Notes under the pieces: model-generated | Told to the model about the DNA's origin: nothing | Seen by the model: only the letters and a program-made list of their open reading frames with translations | Databases searched by the model: none | Program-made: the position numbers and the translations under genes | Source: JAYRWN01 sp041917975 | Lineage (GTDB): Bacteria; Bacteroidota; Bacteroidia; Chitinophagales; Saprospiraceae | Direction: 5' to 3' | DNA length: 26,251 nucleotides | NCBI GenBank assembly: GCA_041917975.1 | Contig: JAYRWN010000156.1 | Location: 1-26,251 of the forward strand | In this document: piece after piece, positions 13,599 through 20,171 of the stretch | Numbering within the stretch: position 1 is the stretch's first letter | How the letters are laid out: the number at the start of each line of letters is the position of its first letter

Positions 13599-15926
13599 TT
13601 AGAAAATATATTTAATCCTTGCTTCTATATTACGTCCGGTCTCATCGGCATAGTACCTTAAGCGATTCAAATAATCGCGGTAAGCCGTGTTCAATATATT
13701 TTGAATACCGAGTTGTAATTTTAATTCATTCACCCCTTTTTGCCAGCCGGTCGACACTTGAAGATCCAATAAAAAATAACCGGGTGGGGGAGGAGCAAAA
13801 TCTTCATTGCTGCTAAAACGTTTTTGCGCCCATACTTTATATCCGCTGACGGTGAATTCATTATTCCGCCAGGCCCCAAAAGCCGGCAAAATAATTTCCA
13901 GACTGCTGATAAAACGGTCAGCAGGTATGAGCGCCAGGGGTTTATTTTCTTCCCGGTTATGACCACGCACAAAAAAATATTTAATATCCCAGTGTATCTG
14001 CTCCGAAAGGCTTACATGACTATTAAAATCCATACCCCAGATACGGGCATTGTTTTGCCGGTATATAAAAACAGGGAAGGCTCCTCTCACGGTCAAACGC
14101 GGTTCAGTGGTGGGTTGGAGGTAAATAAAATTATTGATCAGGTGCAGGTAGGTGGTCCACTCAAAATGCCATTCATGCAGGGGCTCGTAGGTCCACGTTT
14201 GGGTTATCTTGAACGAAGACTCCGGATGCAGGTTCTCATCCCCCTCTTCTATGACGGCTGATCCATGATGCAAGCCATTACTGTATAATTCATTGACCAG
14301 CGGATTTCGCTGATTCCAGCCGGCATTAAGTCTTAGATTCAGGCGTTTTTCGGACCACCATAATGCACCGGCACTTAACGCCAGATTATGATAATGGTGA
14401 AGTGGGGTCAACAAAATATTTTGGTCATTAAAATATTTGGCTTGTAATCGCTGATAATCATAACGGATTCCTGCATCCCATTCGGCGATGGTCCCCTTCC
14501 AGCGACTGATGTGGTACACAGCCGGTCGGGCATTGCGATAATTGGGGATAAGTGGCGAGACACCGGTACCTGGTACATTGCGATTGTTGAGGTAAGCAAC
14601 ATTGATTCCTGTTTCATGACTTAGCCGGCTGTTCATCTGCCAGATATTGGACAGGTCTAGCTGATGTGAGAGGAGGTTCAATGCCAACGCAGGTCTGGTG
14701 TTTAATGTACCACGCCTTACATCATATTCCTGGCGCTGATTGAGCTGAAATCCATATAATAGTTTCAGCGTGTGATTCTCCCTCCAGTTGGTGGTGTACT
14801 TAATCTTTAAAAGATGGTGGTGAACCCGCTGATGGGGGTTTTGAATAGCATAGTCAAATGGAGCGGTAAAAAAAGGTTCAGATCGCTTTAATGCTTCCTG
14901 AAGGTCACTTAGGTTACCGATATGGGCGCCGCGCAAAATGCCGGTTTTTGCATTGAAACTGGTCATATCGATGGACAAGGCATCTTTTCGCCGGGTGAAT
15001 CCGCTGGAAAATCCAAAGTTATATTCCTGTTGTCCGGTATTGGTTAAATTATAATCCGGCGCATGGCTGTCTCCGCCCCGTTTCACGGTAGTCATAAAAC
15101 GCCAGCGCCAAGGTTTTGACTCCGCAAATCCTCCTTCCAGGTGGCTGGATAACATAACCAGTCGGTGGTTGGACATTCCAGTCAAAGTGGCCATGCCGTG
15201 TAAGTGTGCATCCACTGGTAATGGATCGGGTTCAATGATAATGGCCGCAGCACTCGCTGACCCGCCATATTTTACCGCCGCAGCCCCTTTGACTACCGAG
15301 ATGCTCCCGGCCATTGTTGGGTCAATTTCCGGTGCATGTTCCAAGCCCCATTGCTGCCCCTCCTGAATCAATCCATTTTGCACCGTCTGAATGCGCTGCC
15401 CGAATAAACCATGAATGACCGGTTTGGATATCCCCGGTCCAGTGCGAATAGTGGCGATGCCCGATACGGTTGACAACATCTCGGCTAGGGATTTTCCGGA
15501 TAATTTATCTAAGGATTGCCCGGCAATGGTGTGACTGGTGTGACTTTGTTCCTGACCAGTCCTTCGTCCGCTGACAGTAACCGAACTGAGGATATGCTCG
15601 TGATGTTCCAGAAACCAGGTGACGGAAGTATCCTGACGTATAGTAATAATAATTTTTTGGGTTTCGCATTGCAAGTGGGAAATGATGAGGGTGTATTGGA
15701 TGGGACAAAGATCAGTTAGAACAAAATAGCCCTGGTCATCACTCGTGGTCCCCTGTCCGGTATTTTCAATATATATGTTAGCCAAGCTGAGGGGTTCGTC
15801 ATTATGCTCATCCACCAAACGCCCATGGAGATGAATAGCGCAAGTTTGAGTAATGGCTATGGATGAGGCGAACAGCAGTCCACTTGTCAAAAAGATGAGC
15901 CGAAAATTAAATCGAAACGTGTACAT
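13599..15926 (-). CDS. TonB-dependent outer-membrane receptor, probably for zinc
   Basis: I place the start at 15926 (MYTFRFNFRLIFLTSGLLFA), giving 775 residues and a proper signal peptide. An in-frame ATG at 16019 would put the operators and promoter inside the coding region. Domains in order: carboxypeptidase-regulatory-like beta domain (about 30-120), TonB plug (about 130-240; KSLAEMLSTVSGI, VIHGLFGQRIQTVQNG, HAPEIDP) and a 22-strand barrel ending in IEARIKYIF with terminal Phe. The plug and the ending YRDYLNRLRYYADETGRN resemble ZnuD-like receptors found beside Fur/Zur genes. It brings a metal or its chelate across the outer membrane using TonB energy. It heads a leftward cluster with the lipoprotein, the His-rich protein and the MerC protein. 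Zinc is inferred from this setting and the repressor type, not shown by the sequence. Confidence 0.9.
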   Translation of the reverse strand: MYTFRFNFRLIFLTSGLLFASSIAITQTCAIHLHGRLVDEHNDEPLSLANIYIENTGQGTTSDDQGYFVLTDLCPIQYTLIISHLQCETQKIIITIRQDTSVTWFLEHHEHILSSVTVSGRRTGQEQSHTSHTIAGQSLDKLSGKSLAEMLSTVSGIATIRTGPGISKPVIHGLFGQRIQTVQNGLIQEGQQWGLEHAPEIDPTMAGSISVVKGAAAVKYGGSASAAAIIIEPDPLPVDAHLHGMATLTGMSNHRLVMLSSHLEGGFAESKPWRWRFMTTVKRGGDSHAPDYNLTNTGQQEYNFGFSSGFTRRKDALSIDMTSFNAKTGILRGAHIGNLSDLQEALKRSEPFFTAPFDYAIQNPHQRVHHHLLKIKYTTNWRENHTLKLLYGFQLNQRQEYDVRRGTLNTRPALALNLLSHQLDLSNIWQMNSRLSHETGINVAYLNNRNVPGTGVSPLIPNYRNARPAVYHISRWKGTIAEWDAGIRYDYQRLQAKYFNDQNILLTPLHHYHNLALSAGALWWSEKRLNLRLNAGWNQRNPLVNELYSNGLHHGSAVIEEGDENLHPESSFKITQTWTYEPLHEWHFEWTTYLHLINNFIYLQPTTEPRLTVRGAFPVFIYRQNNARIWGMDFNSHVSLSEQIHWDIKYFFVRGHNREENKPLALIPADRFISSLEIILPAFGAWRNNEFTVSGYKVWAQKRFSSNEDFAPPPPGYFLLDLQVSTGWQKGVNELKLQLGIQNILNTAYRDYLNRLRYYADETGRNIEARIKYIF

Positions 15927-15933
15927 TTGTAAA

Positions 15934-15975
15934 TGCAACTTAGTTGCAAATATAATTAAATGCAACTGAGTTGCA
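15934..15975. promoter_or_regulatory. Two Fur/Zur-type operators between repressor and receptor
   Basis: TGCAACT-T-AGTTGCA (15934-15948) and TGCAACT-G-AGTTGCA (15961-15975) are perfect 7-1-7 palindromes with identical arms, centres 27 bp apart. They cover the -7 and -33 boxes of the receptor promoter and end 16 bases before the repressor's ATG, so one repressor could shut both genes. Confidence 0.85.
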
Positions 15976-15977
15976 AT
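15947..15977 (-). promoter_or_regulatory. Promoter of the TonB receptor cluster
   Basis: On the minus strand ATTG (plus 15974-15977), a 19-base spacer and a perfect TATATTTG (plus 15947-15954) give a start near 15941 and a leader of about 15 bases. Each box overlaps one of the two operators. Confidence 0.6.
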
Positions 15978-15990
15978 TAAATAATTATTA

Positions 15991-16404
15991 ATGGATAAAA
16001 TTAAGGAAATATTGTCCAAGGCTGATTTAAAGCATACGGCTGTCCGCGAGAAAATCCTGGAATCTTTTTATAAAGTTCCTTATGCGCTATCGGTACAAGA
16101 TCTGCAATCACAAATCCCCTACAAACTTGACAAGGTAACGGTCTATCGGACGGTGCATACTTTTGTAGAAAAAGGTCTATTGCACGATGTAGCTGAGGTC
16201 AATGGAATACATAAATATGGGTTATGTTCGGCCCATTGTCCACAGCATCGCCACCACGAAGAGCACGTTCATTTTACTTGTCAGCAATGTAGTCAAACCT
16301 ATTGTTTGCCGGTACAGGTAAACCTGCCCGAGTTACCTTCGGGATTTAAGGCTTTTGAAGCTAAGGTAATTTTAACCGGCGAATGCCAAAATTGCTCGTC
16401 CTGA
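15991..16404 (+). CDS. Fur-family transcriptional repressor, probably Zur-like
   Basis: A 137-residue protein with the Fur layout: winged-helix DNA-binding domain (1-75) with recognition helix LDKVTVYRTVHTFVEKGLL, then a metal-binding dimer domain. Two CxxC pairs, C97/C100 and C132/C135, form the usual structural zinc site. Further ligands cluster in CSAHCPQHRHHEEHVHF (C79, C83 and five histidines), a likely sensing site. Which metal is sensed cannot be read directly. Zinc is preferred over iron because it is divergent from a ZnuD-like receptor and a MerC protein, and no iron-uptake gene is near. Two operators lie just upstream, so it probably represses itself and the receptor. Its stop is five bases from that of the convergent crp-type gene, with no terminator seen. 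Confidence 0.9.
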   Translation: MDKIKEILSKADLKHTAVREKILESFYKVPYALSVQDLQSQIPYKLDKVTVYRTVHTFVEKGLLHDVAEVNGIHKYGLCSAHCPQHRHHEEHVHFTCQQCSQTYCLPVQVNLPELPSGFKAFEAKVILTGECQNCSS

Positions 16405-16409
16405 CCTAG

Positions 16410-17063
16410 CTAGAATAATTGTTTGGTGAGTTCTATGCGGTTTCGTCCCAGTTTGATCAGACCCTCGTTTTCCATGATTTTTAACAACCGGGAGATGGCT
16501 TCCCGGGACGCATGCAGATCGTCGGCAATTTGCTGATGAGAGGAGGTAATGATAAAAGAATTGGTGGCTACTGCTTTTTCTTTTAAATAAAGGAGTAACC
16601 GTTCATCCATTTTTTTGAAGGCAATGCTGTCAATGGTTTGCAGGAGTTTATTCATTCTATCCTCCATAGTACCGAGGATAAAATTTTTCCAGCTCACGTA
16701 TTTTCCAAACCATTCGTCCATATATTGAAAGGGAATGCCGAGAATAATGGTTTTTTCCTCGGCTTCTGTGCGTACCTCGCTTTGTTTCTGAGTTAAGCAA
16801 CACGAAAAAGTAAGAGAACACGTCTCACCTGGTATAAGATAATACAGGATGATCTCTTTGCCATCCGGATTCATGCGCATAACTTTCACTGATCCTTCTA
16901 GGACTAAAGGAACAAAACGAATGTATTGACCATAATCGATGATGATTTGTCCAGGCCGGAATGTCATCACCTGGCCTAAGTTAAGGATCAGGTTTTGTAG
17001 CTCCGGTTCAGTAATAGAAGGGAACGTATCCGTAAACAGTTCTTTCATGTCCATAGTGGACAA
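16410..17063 (-). CDS. Cys-rich Crp/Fnr-family transcriptional regulator
   Basis: A 217-residue protein with a cyclic-nucleotide-binding-type beta-roll (about 10-125), a dimer helix (130-160) and a Crp-type HTH (about 168-215). The recognition helix reads ASREAISRLLK; its R-E-x-x-S-R pattern combines the Glu/Arg contacts of CRP and FNR, which read TGA half-sites. It lacks the N-terminal cysteine set of FNR. Instead it has C82, C88 and C89 in PGETCSLTFSCCL, where CRP would place its cAMP-binding loop, and the cAMP-contact signature is not apparent. I infer a thiol- or sulfur-based signal. It is the last gene of the operon with thioredoxin and the two YeeE-type genes, 27 bases after the preceding stop. 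The operon promoter carries a matching site, so autoregulation is likely. Confidence 0.92.
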   Translation of the reverse strand: MSTMDMKELFTDTFPSITEPELQNLILNLGQVMTFRPGQIIIDYGQYIRFVPLVLEGSVKVMRMNPDGKEIILYYLIPGETCSLTFSCCLTQKQSEVRTEAEEKTIILGIPFQYMDEWFGKYVSWKNFILGTMEDRMNKLLQTIDSIAFKKMDERLLLYLKEKAVATNSFIITSSHQQIADDLHASREAISRLLKIMENEGLIKLGRNRIELTKQLF

Positions 17064-17090
17064 AGATAGAATTAAAAAACTTGAATCGAT

Positions 17091-17513
17091 TTATTGCGGC
17101 AACTTATCCCTCACCAGACCATATAAAAACGTTCCGATGACGGCCATAATAAACACGATCAGAAACATGCCATAGCCATTCCCGATAAGGATATAAACCG
17201 GTCCGGGACATGAACCCACCAGAGCCCAACCCAGGCCAAAAATAATCCCGCCCAGCAAATAATGCCAGAATCCGGTCTTATGAGGTTGGTACATCGGATC
17301 ATGGCCATCAATATTTTTAAAATTAAACTTTTTAAACAGCGTAGTCATGATTACTCCGGTGATGACCGCTGTACCGATGATACCGTACATGTGAAAACTA
17401 TGGAACCGGAACATCTCCTGTATCCGATACCATGAAATAAATTCCCCTTTGGTACCGGCGATACCAAAAAATATACCCACCGCTAAAAAGCCTAAATAAC
17501 GGATTGTAGTCAT
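17091..17513 (-). CDS. YeeE/YedE-type membrane protein, DUF6691-like half
   Basis: A 140-residue protein with about four membrane segments. It carries the short YeeE/YedE motif with a conserved cysteine, FGLGWALVGSCPGP (C102), which lines the path for thiosulfate or sulfane sulfur in characterised relatives. Its ATG overlaps the TGA of the preceding YeeE gene by four bases, so the two are translationally coupled and probably form one two-part channel, like the split PmpA/PmpB type. Expected role: moving a reduced sulfur species through the inner membrane. The substrate is inferred from the family. Confidence 0.87.
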   Translation of the reverse strand: MTTIRYLGFLAVGIFFGIAGTKGEFISWYRIQEMFRFHSFHMYGIIGTAVITGVIMTTLFKKFNFKNIDGHDPMYQPHKTGFWHYLLGGIIFGLGWALVGSCPGPVYILIGNGYGMFLIVFIMAVIGTFLYGLVRDKLPQ

Positions 17514-18091
17514 GATTTAAAAATTAAGGGCATGATGATGTGGGTCATCAATAACCCACCTATAAAAAATCCTATTACGGCTACCAATGAGCGCCACTGC
17601 AGGTTAGAAAGGCCGGTGATGGCATGACCGGAGGTGCATCCGTTCGCGTAGCGGGTACCAAAGCCTACCAGGAGCCCGCCGAGGATGGCTATTCCCATTC
17701 CTTTGGTGTTGCTGAAGTTAAATAGGTCAGAGGGCACCAAACCATGCCCAAATCCCATAGGGGAAGGTGCCTGGAGGCCCCAAGCGGCCAGATCTTCCAA
17801 CGTTAGAACGCTGATGGATGAGGTCGTTTCGGACGCCAGTAACGTACTGCCGATTAATCCGCCCAGGAGAGCGCCGGCGACAAAGACTAACCGCCAATAA
17901 TCATACCGCAGATTGGTATCAAAGAAAGGCACCAGTTTTCCTGCCCCAAAGGCGGTGCAGATATTTTTAAAGGAGGTGGAAACCCCGAAATAGCGACCTA
18001 ACCAGGTTAATAAAAACATGGTCAGCGCAATGGATAAGCCGGTTACGGACCAATGCCAGGGTTGCCGGACGAATTCAAGCCAAGATTGCAT
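17510..18091 (-). CDS. YeeE/YedE family sulfur transport protein
   Basis: A 193-residue inner-membrane protein with about five hydrophobic segments and the family signature GFGTRYANGCTSGHAITGLSNL, including C152, the cysteine thought to relay sulfur in YeeE. A second cysteine, C45, lies in FKNICTAFGAG, also a recurring position. It starts nine bases after the thioredoxin stop and overlaps the next gene by four bases. With that gene it should form the transport unit of the operon. The known YeeE protein takes up thiosulfate; split Pmp-type pairs are linked to reactive sulfur species. Confidence 0.92.
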   Translation of the reverse strand: MQSWLEFVRQPWHWSVTGLSIALTMFLLTWLGRYFGVSTSFKNICTAFGAGKLVPFFDTNLRYDYWRLVFVAGALLGGLIGSTLLASETTSSISVLTLEDLAAWGLQAPSPMGFGHGLVPSDLFNFSNTKGMGIAILGGLLVGFGTRYANGCTSGHAITGLSNLQWRSLVAVIGFFIGGLLMTHIIMPLIFKS

Positions 18092-18100
18092 CTATACAAT

Positions 18101-18409
18101 TTAGTTAGCATATTGCTCCAGTTTAGCGGTTAAAGCCTGCCTGGATAACATCCCGGACTGTCTCCACATCATTTTGCCTTGGTTAAAAAGCATCAAGGTA
18201 GGGACGCCCATGATGTTTAAATTGCTAGCAATCTCGGGATTTTTATCCACATCAATCTTAATTACCCGTATTTTTTCTTTAAAATCGGCTGCAATATCAC
18301 TAAGTATGGGACTCATAGCTTTACATGGTCCACACCACTCGGCAAAAAAATCAATCAGGACCGGCTGCGGTCCATGGATGATGTCTTTAAACGATTCGCT
18401 TTTAGCCAT
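18101..18409 (-). CDS. Thioredoxin
   Basis: A 102-residue cytosolic thioredoxin. It has the classical active site WCGPC (C26, C29), the buried Asp of VLIDF (D20) and the cis-proline P70 in GVPTLMLF. There is no signal peptide. It is likely to reduce persulfides or disulfides formed by the sulfur entering through the neighbouring channel, rather than being the general housekeeping thioredoxin. Its start overlaps the end of the upstream small membrane gene by 55 bases; the N-terminus SFKDIIHGPQPVLIDF is family-like, so the start is well supported. Confidence 0.93.
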   Translation of the reverse strand: MAKSESFKDIIHGPQPVLIDFFAEWCGPCKAMSPILSDIAADFKEKIRVIKIDVDKNPEIASNLNIMGVPTLMLFNQGKMMWRQSGMLSRQALTAKLEQYAN

Positions 18410-18615
18410 TGGATGATATATTTATTAATGATAATAATGATTAAAATAACCCAGGGAGTTCCATGCATAACAAAATCCCACCAGTCCAATAAGGTCATGC
18501 CTTTGGCTCCTCCCAATACCCATTTCATTTTCCCCCAGATGTGAGGCTCCGGAAGATAAGGGGTCAAACCGATGGTTAGACAGGCTATAAGGACCAGGTT
18601 CAAATGTTTTTCCAT
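18355..18615 (-). CDS. Small membrane protein leading the thioredoxin/YeeE operon
   Basis: I start it at 18615 (MEKHLNLVLIACLTIGLTPY), 86 residues, instead of the in-frame codon at 18663, because the promoter and Crp-like site lie between the two. The first hydrophobic segment is followed by PEPHIWGKMKWVLGGAKGM, then DWWDFVMHGTPWVILIIIIINKY, a second membrane helix. I recall short proteins with the pattern HLNLILIACLT...PEPHIWGKLKW in several phyla, but know of no function. The last 18 codons overlap the thioredoxin gene in another frame. First position in the operon suggests a role with the sulfur transport or redox genes. Confidence 0.75.
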   Translation of the reverse strand: MEKHLNLVLIACLTIGLTPYLPEPHIWGKMKWVLGGAKGMTLLDWWDFVMHGTPWVILIIIIINKYIIQWLKANRLKTSSMDRSRS

Positions 18616-18633
18616 GTCTTTGTTGTCATGACA

Positions 18634-18679
18634 CAAAGGTCTGCGAATAATTCTGGTCAGCAAGTGATGGAAGTCACAA
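18634..18679 (-). promoter_or_regulatory. Promoter and Crp/Fnr-type site of the thioredoxin/YeeE/crp operon
   Basis: AAGTGA-TGGAAG-TCACAA (18662-18679) is a CRP-like dyad with both GTGA/TCAC cores intact. On the minus strand CTTG (plus 18661-18664), a 19-base spacer and GACCTTTG (plus 18634-18641) form the promoter. The dyad overlaps the -33 box, and its centre is 36.5 bp from the end of the -7 box, a class II position. Confidence 0.6.
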
Positions 18680-18699
18680 TGGTCGGATTAGACTGATTG

Positions 18700-18744
18700 G
18701 TGATATTGGTCATAAATTGATTTCGTTAGAGCGTTGTATTTTTG
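18700..18744 (+). promoter_or_regulatory. Promoter and Crp/Fnr-type site of the FAD oxidoreductase gene
   Basis: GTGA-TATTGG-TCAT (18700-18713) is a second dyad 36 bp from the first, facing the divergent gene. A perfect -7 box, TATTTTTG (18737-18744), ends 37.5 bp from its centre. There is no good -33 box, as expected for activator-dependent promoters. The leader is about 15 bases. Confidence 0.55.
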
Positions 18745-18764
18745 AAGGTTACTTATACACAGAT

Positions 18765-20099
18765 ATGAAAAAATTTGATGTAGTCATCATTGGTGCAGGT
18801 CCTGGAGGGATAGAGTCGGCGCTTCAAGCCCGCCAATATGGCTTATCCACTCTTTTGATCACTGGTTCTAAATTAGGGGGGAGAGCAGTATGGGGCAGTT
18901 TGGTGCCCTCCAAAGTTTGGCTTACCGTGGCGGAAAAAATGGATGATCTGAGAAATATGCATCTTCAGGGTTTATTGGTGGAGGATATTTCCATTGATAT
19001 GGAGGTGATCAAAGAAAGAATCAACCTTCAGTCCACAAAAACTTCGCAGCGTTATTTTCAGCAACTGCAGAACGCAGGCGTCATCATCGAGCATGGACAG
19101 GCCGTTTTGAAAGACGAGCATAACGTCCGTCTAACGTGTGCCGACGAAACTATCTTGGATTATTTCGGTGAGTATATAATTGTTTCCACAGGCTCGGAGC
19201 CACATTTTTTACCGAGTCTTAAACCGGATGGAAAACATATAATCGCTCCCCGCCATACAGCCGCTTTAGAAGAAATACCATCCTCTTTGGTTATCGCCGG
19301 TGGAGGCATAAGCGGATTGGAATACGGGTATGCCTTTGCTGCATTAGGCGCAGAGGTCACCATCATTCAAAGAAACCATCAGCTATTGCCGGGTTTCGAT
19401 CCGGCTATTGTTCGGCAATATCAAACTCATCTTGAACAGCGGAATAATATTCATTTTCTTACTGGTCATGCGGTGGAGTCTATGCATTGGAATGAAGATG
19501 ACGGTGTAGAAACAAAAATAGGCAATGGATCCTTATTATACACTGAGGTGGGCTTAATCGCTATGGGGCGCAAAGCGGATCTTGCCTTTTGTGATCCCGC
19601 CGCACTAAATTTGGCTTTGACCCCGCAAGGATTCCTGGCTATCAATGCCTTTCAGCAAACCTCCCAGCCAAACATATATGCTGTTGGTGATGTGACCGGA
19701 GATCCGATGATGGCCAATAAAGCCATTTGGGAAGCTCGTAAAGCCATCAGACATATTAGCGGTAGCCAGGTTGATTATTCACCACCTCTCATGGAAGCTG
19801 TTTTTACTCAACCACCTTTGGTTCAGATAGGCCAACTGTCGACTCACCCACACCATGTTGTGGAGTTGCCGCTACATACTTTATTAAAAGGTCAGCTCAC
19901 CGGAAAAGAAGAAGGTATTTTACGCATTTATTTAAAAGAGGATCAGCGGATCGAAGCAGCTGCAGGTTTTGGATTATATTTACCGGAGATCATGGCCGTC
20001 ATACAAACGGCGATACAAAAAGACATTCCTTTTAATCAGCTCAAATTAGTACCTTTTGGTTATCCCTCGGCCACCGAGATTCTTACCTCCTCTATTTAA
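18765..20099 (+). CDS. NAD(P)/FAD-dependent oxidoreductase lacking the redox disulfide
   Basis: 444 residues from the ATG at 18765 (MKKFDVVIIGAGPGG); an in-frame TTG at 18717 lies between the operator and the -7 box and is not used. It has the dihydrolipoamide/mercuric reductase fold: FAD dinucleotide site GAGPGG (10-15), a second Rossmann motif AGGGISGLEYG (178-188), the FAD ribityl motif AVGDV (D309) and a C-terminal dimer domain. Where these enzymes have GGTCLNVGCIPSK, this one has GGRAVWGSLVPSK, so both cysteines of the CxxxxC pair are replaced (A41, L46). The catalytic His of the HPTxxE motif is Tyr433 (YPSATE), although E438 remains. It cannot be a standard disulfide reductase; it may use FAD directly on a sulfur substrate or quinone. 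It is divergent from the thioredoxin/YeeE operon across a shared control region. Confidence 0.88.
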   Translation: MKKFDVVIIGAGPGGIESALQARQYGLSTLLITGSKLGGRAVWGSLVPSKVWLTVAEKMDDLRNMHLQGLLVEDISIDMEVIKERINLQSTKTSQRYFQQLQNAGVIIEHGQAVLKDEHNVRLTCADETILDYFGEYIIVSTGSEPHFLPSLKPDGKHIIAPRHTAALEEIPSSLVIAGGGISGLEYGYAFAALGAEVTIIQRNHQLLPGFDPAIVRQYQTHLEQRNNIHFLTGHAVESMHWNEDDGVETKIGNGSLLYTEVGLIAMGRKADLAFCDPAALNLALTPQGFLAINAFQQTSQPNIYAVGDVTGDPMMANKAIWEARKAIRHISGSQVDYSPPLMEAVFTQPPLVQIGQLSTHPHHVVELPLHTLLKGQLTGKEEGILRIYLKEDQRIEAAAGFGLYLPEIMAVIQTAIQKDIPFNQLKLVPFGYPSATEILTSSI

Positions 20100-20101
20100 A
20101 T

Positions 20102-20134
20102 AAAAAAAAAGCCCTGGTAAATTAATGCCAGGAC
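20102..20134 (-). terminator. Terminator between convergent genes, strongest for the MBL-rhodanese gene
   Basis: GCCCTGG (20111-20117) and CCAGGAC (20128-20134) form a stem with one mismatch and a 10-base loop. On the minus strand nine Us follow, a strong signal for the leftward gene ending at 20172. On the plus strand only TTT follows, so it serves the FAD gene weakly. Confidence 0.7.
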
Positions 20135-20171
20135 TTTGATTATACCTATTGACCGTCATCCAATAATCCGT

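Noticed and set aside
15927..16019. N-terminal extension of the TonB receptor from an ATG at 16019.
   Set aside because: The extension is encoded by the operators and promoter, overlaps the repressor start, and precedes a proper signal peptide that begins at 15926.
16406..16413. CTAGCTAG palindrome between the convergent fur- and crp-type stops.
   Set aside because: An 8-base palindrome without a loop or U run; not a terminator.
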